Assembly (NCBI GenBank): GCA_002403175.1
Contig: DHHG01000175.1
Span: 1 to 7,600, forward strand
Length of the DNA stretch: 7,600 nucleotides
Source: Syntrophaceae bacterium UBA4778
GTDB lineage: Bacteria > Desulfobacterota > Syntrophia > Syntrophales > UBA4778
Direction of reading: 5' to 3'
Within the stretch, counting starts at the first letter, position 1. Each line of letters begins with the position of its first letter. Positions 1 to 5,439 of this stretch are shown piece by piece. Under the pieces are notes generated by a model. The model was not told where the DNA came from, made no database searches, and saw only the letters and a list, made by a program, of their open reading frames with translations. A program made the translations under genes and the position numbers.

Positions 1-34
1 TAAATTATATGGATATCTTCATTAAATATAATGA

Positions 35-61
35 TAGACATTTATTTTAAAATTGTATATT
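35..61 (+). promoter_or_regulatory. Probable sigma70-type promoter of the tRNA-Pro gene
   Basis: TAGACA at 35-40 matches the -35 consensus TTGACA at 5 of 6 bases, and TATATT at 56-61 matches the -10 consensus TATAAT at 5 of 6. The spacer is 15 nt, shorter than the usual 16-18. Transcription would begin near 67-69, leaving a leader of about 5 nt before the mature tRNA at 74. The flanking sequence (1-65) is strongly AT-rich, which could act as an UP element. This is inferred from sequence only, and the short spacer is the main doubt. Confidence 0.5.
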
Positions 62-73
62 TACAGTGCTAGT

Positions 74-150
74 CGGGATGTAGCCCAGCCTGGTAGGGCA
101 CTGCGTTCGGGACGCGGGAGCCGCGCGTTCAAATCGCGCCATCCCGACCA
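74..150 (+). tRNA. tRNA-Pro (anticodon CGG)
   Basis: A complete 77-nt cloverleaf can be folded by hand. The acceptor stem CGGGATG (74-80) pairs perfectly with CATCCCG (140-146). The D stem is GCCC/GGGC (83-86 with 96-99). The anticodon stem is CTGCG/CGCGG (101-105 with 113-117, one T-G pair) around loop TTCGGGA, with anticodon CGG at 108-110. The variable loop has 5 nt, and the T stem is GCGCG/CGCGC around TTCAAAT. The discriminator A (147) is followed by a genomically encoded CCA (148-150). Anticodon CGG reads the proline codon CCG. A T5 run (151-155) follows CCA directly. The gene is the only + strand gene here and converges on pilC, whose stop codon begins at 156 and is only 3 nt from the tRNA end. 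Confidence 0.97.
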
Positions 151-153
151 TTT

Positions 154-1362
154 TTATCCGACTGCGCCGGCCATCTTGAAAATCGGCAGATACATACAAA
201 TAATCATTCCCCCCACAATACCCCCTAGAAATACCATCATCAACGGTTCGAGCAAAGAAGTCATTGAGGATACGGCTGCATCCACTTCGTCATCATAAAA
301 ATCGGCGATTTTAGAGAGCATGCCATCTAGAGACCCCGTGTTTTCTCCCACGGCGATCATCTGGACCACCATTGGTGGGAAAATGCCGCTTTCACTCAAT
401 GGTTCCGAAATGGTTTTTCCCTCACTGATCTTCTTCTTGGTTTCCTGGAGTGCTTCCTCTATTATCTTATTTCCTGCTGTCCGGCTTACGATATCCAGAC
501 CTTCAATAATGGGGACACCGCTTCCGAGCATAGTTGAAAGTGTTCTCGAAAATTTGGCGACGGCTACTTTCTTTAACAAATCTCCAAATATAGGAGCTCT
601 GAGCAGATACTGATCTATTGTTCTTTTTCCTTTTTCCGTGCTGTAGATTTTTTTGAGCGCAACAATCAGAAGAACAATACCGGCAATAATATATAGAAAA
701 TTGGATCTTGTGAACTCGCTTGCATTTACAAGGAATTGCGTAGGGCCGGGCAGTGCCTGCCCCATTCCGGTGAACATTTTAGAGAAAACCGGAACAACCT
801 TTATGAGCAAAATCGATACAACAGCGAAGGAGATGATGAGCACGCTGGCGGGATACACCATTGCTCCTTTGACTTTGGATTTCAGTTTTGAATTTTTTTC
901 CATATAGTTGGACAATCTGATCAGGATTTTGTCCAGAATACCTCCCGCCTCTCCGGCGGATACGAGGTTGACAAAAAGGGAATCGAAAATTTTGGGATAT
1001 TTTTTCAGGGCTTCGGAAAGGGTGGAGCCTGCTTCGATATCTATTTTTATGGCCAGGATGATCTTGGCGAAGACTTTGTTTTGCTCCTGAACGCCCAGCA
1101 TTTCAAGACATTGTACAATGGGAAGGCCGGCATTTATCATGGTGGAAAACTGCCGGGCGAAAACGATGATTTCTTTTTCTTTAATTTTGCCTTGCAGAAA
1201 AGGCAGATATTCTAAAAGGTCTTTCGGCTTTTTTTTGACCTCGACTGTCTTAAAGCCACGCCTTCTTAGTTGTGCCCTGGCAGTACTATCATCAGGAGCA
1301 TCAAGCTCCCCTTTTTTGATTTCTCCCCTAACCGTTTGCGCTTCCCACAAATAAACCGCCAT
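154..1362 (-). CDS. pilC: Type IV pilus inner-membrane platform protein PilC (GspF/T2SF family)
   Basis: A polytopic inner-membrane protein of the type IV pilus machine; by family knowledge it is the platform on which the assembly and retraction ATPases (PilB, PilT) act. The 402-aa product has the usual family length and the expected duplicated T2SF architecture. Repeat one begins FARQFSTMINAGLPIVQ (68-84) and repeat two FSRTLSTMLGSGVPIIE (271-287); each has a later GEAGG / GENTG element (138, 339). Hydrophobic segments lie at about 168-194, 222-237 and 374-396. The soluble N-terminus (YLWEAQTVRGEIKKGEL) is PilC-like. I chose ATG 1362 because AGGGGAAG lies just upstream; an in-frame TTG at 1422 would add 20 residues but has no Shine-Dalgarno. 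It lies 69 nt after rlmB. No other pilus gene is in the window, so a type II secretion GspF is a less likely alternative. Confidence 0.92.
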   Translation of the reverse strand: MAVYLWEAQTVRGEIKKGELDAPDDSTARAQLRRRGFKTVEVKKKPKDLLEYLPFLQGKIKEKEIIVFARQFSTMINAGLPIVQCLEMLGVQEQNKVFAKIILAIKIDIEAGSTLSEALKKYPKIFDSLFVNLVSAGEAGGILDKILIRLSNYMEKNSKLKSKVKGAMVYPASVLIISFAVVSILLIKVVPVFSKMFTGMGQALPGPTQFLVNASEFTRSNFLYIIAGIVLLIVALKKIYSTEKGKRTIDQYLLRAPIFGDLLKKVAVAKFSRTLSTMLGSGVPIIEGLDIVSRTAGNKIIEEALQETKKKISEGKTISEPLSESGIFPPMVVQMIAVGENTGSLDGMLSKIADFYDDEVDAAVSSMTSLLEPLMMVFLGGIVGGMIICMYLPIFKMAGAVG

Positions 1363-1430
1363 GTTCTTCCCCTGTTTGAAACTTTGCTTTCTTTTATATC
1401 GGCATAAGGGGGAAGAAACCAAAGCAGGGG
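1363..1430 (-). promoter_or_regulatory. rlmB-pilC spacer with possible Shine-Dalgarno-masking pairing
   Basis: The pilC Shine-Dalgarno (GGGGAAG on the - strand, 1366-1372) can pair with two upstream segments of the same spacer. The first is GTTTCTTCCCC (1409-1419), complementary to GGGGAAGAAC (1363-1372) over 10 pairs with one bulged base. The second is CCCCTG (1425-1430), complementary to CAGGGG (1369-1374), with CTTTG (1420-1424) next to it able to pair with CAAAG (1382-1386). The two pairings exclude each other because both use the GGGG. Ribosomes finishing rlmB would reach the outer arm, so coupling of pilC to rlmB translation is conceivable. The complementarity is visible; any regulatory role is inference. 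Confidence 0.35.
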
Positions 1431-1431
1431 A

Positions 1432-2169
1432 TCATGATTTTTTTCTTTTTTCGTTGATCCCGTATATCAAGATGCCGGCCGAAACAGATACATTCAGAGA
1501 ATCAATATTGCCTGTCCCCGGTATGGAAACCATGAGATCACATTTTTTACGAACGAGAGGCCTCAATCCCGAACCCTCGCTTCCCATAACGATACCGGTA
1601 TCAGTATTAAAGTCAGTATCTGAAATGGACTTTTCGGCATGGGCATCTGTTCCGTAAATCCAATATCCGGCTTCTTTCAGTTCATCGATTGCCCTGGCCA
1701 GGTTCGTTACCATCGCAACCGGAAGGTGATTGGCTGCACCGGAAGATGCCTTCATAACAGTAGGGTTGACAGAGGCTGCCCTATTCTCCGGGATAATAAC
1801 CCCGTTGGCTCCAAAGAAATACGCGGTTCTGATCAGAGATCCCAGATTTTGGGGATCGGTAATCGAATCCAGTATTAAGATCAGCCCAAATCGCGCACGG
1901 TTATCTTTGTTGGTGATTACATCCTGTAAATCGGCATATTGGAAAGGCTTGCAAAAACCGACAATTCCTTGAGATTTTCCGCCGGCCAGGGCATCGATTT
2001 CTTCTCTGGCTTTGAACTCAACCATGACCCCGGTATATTTGGCTAGGTCCAGGATTTTTTGAATATCCTGGCCGCCCCTGCCTTTTGCAATGATGATTTT
2101 TTTGAGGTCTCCTGAATTCTTTCCGGATAGAATCTCAATGATGGGATTAATTCCATAGATAATTCGCAT
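1432..2169 (-). CDS. rlmB: 23S rRNA (guanosine-2'-O-)-methyltransferase RlmB (SpoU/TrmH family)
   Basis: A SPOUT-class methyltransferase that, by homology to E. coli RlmB, transfers a methyl group from SAM to the 2'-OH of G2251 in the 23S rRNA peptidyl-transferase loop. The 245-aa length is typical. An N-terminal RNA-binding L30e-like domain (about 1-75, starting IIYGINPIIEIL) precedes the SPOUT domain. The three family motifs are present: DSITDPQNLGSLIRTA (101-116, with Asn108 and Arg114), VMGSEGSGLR (194-203, with Glu198) and IPGTGNIDSLNVSVSAG (216-232). The usual IPM of motif 3 is IPG here. The tail is basic (KRKK). The start ATG has GAGG 6 nt upstream. It follows pyrF after a 120-nt gap holding an inverted repeat and precedes pilC. 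A tRNA TrmH is less likely because of the N-terminal domain. Confidence 0.93.
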   Translation of the reverse strand: MRIIYGINPIIEILSGKNSGDLKKIIIAKGRGGQDIQKILDLAKYTGVMVEFKAREEIDALAGGKSQGIVGFCKPFQYADLQDVITNKDNRARFGLILILDSITDPQNLGSLIRTAYFFGANGVIIPENRAASVNPTVMKASSGAANHLPVAMVTNLARAIDELKEAGYWIYGTDAHAEKSISDTDFNTDTGIVMGSEGSGLRPLVRKKCDLMVSIPGTGNIDSLNVSVSAGILIYGINEKRKKS

Positions 2170-2226
2170 ACATGGCCTCGGATTGTATTTTCATAGGACA
2201 ATTTGAACGATAGCGGATGATAATTC

Positions 2227-2283
2227 CAGGAGAAAATCGCTTAGCCGGATTTAGGCAGGCGGTTTTAACTTTCGATTTTCCTG
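2227..2283. repeat. Imperfect inverted repeat between pyrF and rlmB
   Basis: CAGGAGAAAATCG (2227-2239) and CGATTTTCCTG (2273-2283) are inverted copies: 11 bp pair, with a 2-nt bulge in the left arm. The 33-nt interior holds a smaller possible stem, CCG (2245-2247) with CGG (2260-2262). The element fills most of the 120-nt pyrF-rlmB spacer and ends 6 nt from the pyrF stop. No clean T-run follows the stem on the - strand, so it does not look like a standard intrinsic terminator. It may be an mRNA-stabilising or processing structure, or a copy of a dispersed palindromic repeat. Only the symmetry is certain. Confidence 0.55.
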
Positions 2284-2289
2284 TCTGGG

Positions 2290-3048
2290 TTATTTTTGCC
2301 TTTCGGCAAGGGCGGCATCGATTTGTTCACAAATTTCATCGGCGACATGGACGGGGTCGGGAGCGCTGCTGATCGGTCTTCCGACTACAATGTAATCGGA
2401 ACCATTTAAAACGGCCTCATATGGTGATGATGTTCTGGCTTGATCATCGCTCGGCAGTTTTTCTCCCCAACGGATTCCCGGCGTTAAAATGACAAAATCT
2501 TCTCCGCACGCCTTTCTGATAGCCGCAGTTTCCTGAGGGGAGGCGACAACACCTGAAACGCCTGCGCTTTTGGCTATTTCCGCCAGTTTTAAAACCATTT
2601 CTCCCGTGGAAAAAGGGAAGCCTAATTCCTTGATGTCCTGATCGTGAAGGCTGGTGAGAACCGTAACGGCGAGTATGATCGGCATAGGCGCATTATTCCG
2701 TTCGGAAAAGCGCCTGACCGACTCGACCGTTTCGGACATCATCTTCTTTCCGCCGAGTGCGTGTACATTGAAAAGAGAGACCCCCATCCCAGTGGCTGCT
2801 TCTGCTGCCCTGGCGACAGTGTTCGGTATATCGTGGAATTTGAGATCGAGGAAAACGCGTCCGCCTCTTTCCTGGATTCGCTTAACGATTTCGGGCCCAA
2901 AATAGGTAAATGATTCTTTGCCGACCTTAAACATTCCAACGTGGTCTTTCAGGAGCTCGACCCAATAAATCGCTTTGTTAAGATCTCCACCGATATCGAG
3001 GGCAAAAACCAATCTTTTTCTGGCTTCAGGATTCAAGGTCTTCCTCAT
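2290..3048 (-). CDS. pyrF: Orotidine 5'-phosphate decarboxylase (OMP decarboxylase)
   Basis: Catalyses the last step of de novo UMP synthesis, OMP to UMP plus CO2, in the cytosol. The 252-aa TIM-barrel protein carries the family landmarks: LVFALD with Asp18, FKVGKE with Lys41, the catalytic signature DLKFHDIPNT (Asp68, Lys70, Asp73), TPGIRW (phosphate-binding region) and VVGRPI near the C-terminus. It overlaps the 3' end of rpoZ, implying translational coupling. The start is uncertain. ATG 3048 has GGGG directly against it, too close for a normal Shine-Dalgarno, whereas TTG 3036 (four residues later, giving a protein that begins NPEARKRLVFALD after Met) has GAGGA 5 nt upstream. The overlap with rpoZ is 23 nt with ATG or 11 nt with TTG. 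Function is secure; the N-terminus is not. Confidence 0.95.
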   Translation of the reverse strand: MRKTLNPEARKRLVFALDIGGDLNKAIYWVELLKDHVGMFKVGKESFTYFGPEIVKRIQERGGRVFLDLKFHDIPNTVARAAEAATGMGVSLFNVHALGGKKMMSETVESVRRFSERNNAPMPIILAVTVLTSLHDQDIKELGFPFSTGEMVLKLAEIAKSAGVSGVVASPQETAAIRKACGEDFVILTPGIRWGEKLPSDDQARTSSPYEAVLNGSDYIVVGRPISSAPDPVHVADEICEQIDAALAERQK

Positions 3049-3301
3049 CCCCTATAAACTCCGAATAGTCCTCTAACAATAGCTGATCGTGTTCGATCGC
3101 ATTGATGTACTCCGGATGTGCATATTTAACCCTTCCCGCGGCAACTTCCCTCAGCGCCGTCACGATCTCCCGGTTATCTCTGTTCGCGACAAGCGGTTTC
3201 GAACCTTTCAGCAACTGCCTTGTCCTCTGTGCTGCCAGTATGACCAAAGCAAATCTGTTCCTAGCCTCTTTCAGGCAATCTTCGACGGTTATTCTCGCCA
3301 T
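3026..3301 (-). CDS. rpoZ: DNA-directed RNA polymerase omega subunit
   Basis: The small subunit that binds the beta' subunit, helps assemble RNA polymerase and, in proteobacteria, contributes to one ppGpp-binding site. The 91-aa product has the standard omega start MARITVEDCLKEARNRFALV, then LAAQRTRQL (23-31) and the helix NREIVTALREVAAGRV. The C-terminal tail is acidic (EDYSEFIGDEEDLES), as is common in the family. ATG 3301 is preceded by GGAGGA located inside the last codons of gmk. It lies 5 nt after gmk and overlaps pyrF. gmk-rpoZ adjacency is widely conserved; in E. coli spoT follows, whereas here pyrF does. Confidence 0.95.
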   Translation of the reverse strand: MARITVEDCLKEARNRFALVILAAQRTRQLLKGSKPLVANRDNREIVTALREVAAGRVKYAHPEYINAIEHDQLLLEDYSEFIGDEEDLES

Positions 3302-3306
3302 ATGTT

Positions 3307-3927
3307 TTATTCCTCCAAGTTAAATTCCGAGATTATATTATTAATAACTCTGTCCTTTTTAATTTTTTCTGCAATATAGATAGACTTTAACTGGTTGACG
3401 GCAGTTTGAATATCATTATTGATGATAACGTAGTCGTACCAGAATATTTCTTTCATTTCGTATTTTGCTTTTTCCAGCCGGATGCACATGTTTCCTTCTG
3501 TTTCCGATCCCCTCCCCATCAATCTCGTCTTAAGCGCATCAAGAGAGGGTGGCAATACGAAAACAAAAATACCATGGGAAAATCGGTTTTTTAGATTTTT
3601 AGCGCCCTCCGTGTCAATATCCAGGAGCAGATCGTTTCCGCTGGAGAGTGATTCTTCCATAACCTGAATGGAAGTTCCATATAGACAACCGAATTTTTCG
3701 GTCCACTCTGCAAAGTCGTCTGCTGCAATTCTTTCTCTGAATTCCGCTTCGGAAACAAAGAAATAGTCCTTCCCGTTGATTTCTCCGTCTCGCATAGGTC
3801 TGGTTGTAAAAGAAACGGAGTACGACAATTCGGGTACTGTCCTGAGTACTTCCTTGCAAATCGTGGTTTTTCCCGCACCGGAGGGTGCCGAAACAACAAT
3901 GAATAACCCTTTTTCTTTCCCTGCCAT
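3307..3927 (-). CDS. gmk: Guanylate kinase
   Basis: Phosphorylates GMP to GDP with ATP in the cytosol; essential for the GTP/dGTP supply. The 206-aa length is typical. The P-loop APSGAGKTT is at 14-22. The GMP-binding region SVSFTTRPMRDGEINGKDYFFV (37-58) supplies the Ser, Arg43, Glu49 and Tyr55 equivalents, and YGTS (83-86) follows. The lid/arginine region RLMGRGSETE (135-144) precedes Arg150. The segment DIDTEGA (103-109) has Glu where homologues such as E. coli Gmk have Gln (DIDWQGA). The start ATG has only a weak GAG 5 nt upstream, but the next in-frame Met is inside the conserved domain. It lies 61 nt after yicC and 5 nt before rpoZ, fitting one operon. Confidence 0.96.
   Translation of the reverse strand: MAGKEKGLFIVVSAPSGAGKTTICKEVLRTVPELSYSVSFTTRPMRDGEINGKDYFFVSEAEFRERIAADDFAEWTEKFGCLYGTSIQVMEESLSSGNDLLLDIDTEGAKNLKNRFSHGIFVFVLPPSLDALKTRLMGRGSETEGNMCIRLEKAKYEMKEIFWYDYVIINNDIQTAVNQLKSIYIAEKIKKDRVINNIISEFNLEE
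3311..3316 (-). promoter_or_regulatory. rpoZ Shine-Dalgarno embedded in the gmk 3' end
   Basis: GGAGGA on the - strand lies 9 nt before the rpoZ ATG and is itself part of the last gmk codons (Leu-Glu-Glu-stop). A ribosome terminating gmk would therefore sit on the rpoZ initiation region, which favours reinitiation or coupled expression. Confidence 0.75.
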
Positions 3928-3988
3928 ATTATCTCAATCAAAAACCAGCCGAAATATTTCTGAGTCGCCTAAGTCCATGCAATATTTA

Positions 3989-4873
3989 TTATTCGATGTT
4001 TTGAATCTGTTCTCTAAGTTTTGATAACTCCGACTTGACGTCAACTACGCTACGAGCGATCGCAACATCGCTTGACTTTGATCCGATCGTATTGACTTCC
4101 CTGTTCATTTCCTGCAATAAAAAATCAAGTTTTCTTCCAACCGGCTCTTCGCTCCGCAGCATATCTTTAAGCTGATCCATATGACTATCAAAACGGACGA
4201 TTTCTTCTGTTATATCGCTTCTTTCTGCCATCATGGCGACTTCCTGAGCCAATCTGGTCTCATCGATTACAATTCCGGAGGTCAATTCTTTGACCCGATC
4301 AGATAATCTTTTCTGGTAATCCAAGATTACCTGCGGCGATCTTGCTCTTATTGCGTCTATTTCCTTTGCAATCTGGTCCGACCGGGAAATAAGATCCCGG
4401 TAAAGAGTTTCCCCCTCTTTCTTTCGCATGGTCGTGAGTGATTCGAGCGCTTCTTCAAGCACCTTTTCCAGCTTTGTCCATATTTCGGCCAAATCAAATC
4501 CTTTTTCCGCCGGCAGCACGGCATCCTTTATGCCGGTTAGCATGGATAATGTAATATTCTCAGTGAAAGCGAACTCCTGTTTAATCTGCGAATACAAATC
4601 ATAATAACGGCGGATCAGGGGCCGATTCAGTTCCAGCTCGGGCTCCGGGCAGAGTCCCTGTTCAGATTCCAGACGGACATTCACTTCCAGTCTTCCCCTT
4701 GAAATGTAATCTCCTATTTTTTTCTTGATATCCAATTCCAGAAGGTTAAACGTATTCGGCAGACGAACATAGACCTCTAGGAATCTGTGATTCAGAGATT
4801 TGATCTCGACAACCAGTTTTTTATTTTCCCAACCGGATTCCGACCGTCCGTAACCGGTCATGCTTTTTATCAT
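3989..4873 (-). CDS. yicC: YicC/YloC family endoribonuclease
   Basis: A conserved protein of the YicC/YloC family; E. coli YicC has been reported as an endoribonuclease linked to small-RNA turnover. The specific substrate here is unknown. The 294-aa length is standard. The YicC N-domain begins MIKSMTGYGRSE and includes EIKSLNHRFLEVYVRLP (23-39). The C-terminal DUF1732 domain includes RLAQEVAMMAERSDITEEIV (207-226) and RKLDFLLQEMNREVNTIGSK (247-266). The middle (about 130-195) is charged and helix-rich. ATG 4873 is chosen over ATG 4993 because GGAGG lies 4 nt upstream and the family N-terminus is MIKSMTGYG; the longer form would run deep into the DUF4416 gene. Its start overlaps that gene's stop in an ATGA. 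gmk follows, a conserved neighbourhood. Confidence 0.94.
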   Translation of the reverse strand: MIKSMTGYGRSESGWENKKLVVEIKSLNHRFLEVYVRLPNTFNLLELDIKKKIGDYISRGRLEVNVRLESEQGLCPEPELELNRPLIRRYYDLYSQIKQEFAFTENITLSMLTGIKDAVLPAEKGFDLAEIWTKLEKVLEEALESLTTMRKKEGETLYRDLISRSDQIAKEIDAIRARSPQVILDYQKRLSDRVKELTSGIVIDETRLAQEVAMMAERSDITEEIVRFDSHMDQLKDMLRSEEPVGRKLDFLLQEMNREVNTIGSKSSDVAIARSVVDVKSELSKLREQIQNIE

Positions 4874-4882
4874 GAAGCCTCC
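4870..4882 (-). promoter_or_regulatory. DUF4416/yicC translational-coupling junction
   Basis: GGAGG (4878-4882), 4 nt before the yicC ATG, lies inside the last codons of the DUF4416 gene. The ATG shares bases with the upstream stop in ATGA (4870-4873). This arrangement is typical of termination-reinitiation and fixes the yicC start. Confidence 0.8.
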
Positions 4883-5430
4883 AAATTTCCTTCTGCTCTT
4901 TTCACATTCGATTTCAATTGACGAAGATAGTTTCCCCTTATTTTTTCCAAGATGGCCCTTATATCCTCGCCCGCATAGTCCGGATACGTCCATTCAAGAG
5001 GTTGAAAGGATTTATTTCTATATATAAGAGTCAGATCGGCATATATACCGTTTCGTAAATAGGGGCGATGCGCATAACGCTTTCCAGTTGCCAGGATCAA
5101 ATGATACTGCGTAAGGTAGCCGGGATCAATATTCACACGTCTTTTGCCGTCTTCAGTAAACCCATCCTCAATGGAGTTGGTAAATAACTTCACATCGGGA
5201 AGACTGTCCGGCGCGACCAGCTCCTGAAAAGAGATAAGTCTCCTTTTCAACTCGCTCCCCATTTCGCTCTCGTAATAATCCGTATAAGCGAATGGAAGAT
5301 ACTTGCTGAGGTAGTCTACAGGCCCAAAGCGTTGATTCACGGCATCCAGTACGTCAAGGATAAGCCGCTCACTGGATGAAATGATGCTCACGACCAGCTT
5401 GACAGGGGTCGGATCAGTCGGTTTGCTCAA
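4870..5430 (-). CDS. DUF4416 family protein of unknown function
   Basis: A 186-aa soluble protein matching what I recall of DUF4416: FAYTDYYESEMG (47-58), NSIEDG (85-90), VNIDPGYL (99-106), LATGKRYAHRPYLRNGIYADLTL (113-135) and WTYPDY (147-152). No function has been established for the family that I know of. I see no signal peptide or membrane segment and no recognised nucleotide-binding motif. The conserved acidic, His and Tyr residues could line a catalytic or binding pocket, but that is speculation. The start is TTG 5430, with GAGGG 4 nt upstream, overlapping the hldA stop in a TTGA. The end overlaps the yicC start in an ATGA. Coupling on both sides suggests fixed expression relative to these neighbours. 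Family assignment is fairly secure; function is open. Confidence 0.88.
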   Translation of the reverse strand: MSKPTDPTPVKLVVSIISSSERLILDVLDAVNQRFGPVDYLSKYLPFAYTDYYESEMGSELKRRLISFQELVAPDSLPDVKLFTNSIEDGFTEDGKRRVNIDPGYLTQYHLILATGKRYAHRPYLRNGIYADLTLIYRNKSFQPLEWTYPDYAGEDIRAILEKIRGNYLRQLKSNVKRAEGNLEAS

Positions 5431-5439
5431 AGGACCCTC
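5427..5439 (-). promoter_or_regulatory. hldA/DUF4416 junction with TTG start
   Basis: GAGGG (5435-5439) lies 4 nt before a TTG (5428-5430) that overlaps the hldA stop TGA (5427-5429) as TTGA. There is no nearby in-frame ATG, and the conserved DUF4416 residues follow soon after, so TTG is the best start. It implies coupled translation. Confidence 0.7.

Noticed and set aside
53..298. 81-codon + strand reading frame with DVAQPGRALRSGRGSRAFKSRHPD
   Set aside because: This is the well-known false translation of a tRNA gene (tRNA-Pro at 74-150), followed by antisense of pilC.
1363..1422. 20-residue N-terminal extension of PilC from TTG 1422
   Set aside because: There is no Shine-Dalgarno before it, whereas ATG 1362 has AGGGGAAG and matches the usual PilC N-terminus.
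2170..2215. TACAAT as a -10 element just upstream of rlmB
   Set aside because: No matching -35 lies at 16-18 nt, and the predicted start would remove the rlmB Shine-Dalgarno.
3591..3941. 116-codon - strand reading frame overlapping gmk
   Set aside because: It is an alternative frame of gmk, which has every guanylate kinase motif; the product here is low-complexity and unrecognisable.
4873..4993. 40-residue N-terminal extension of YicC from ATG 4993
   Set aside because: It would sit inside the DUF4416 gene and precede the conserved family N-terminus MIKSMTGYG, which has its own GGAGG.
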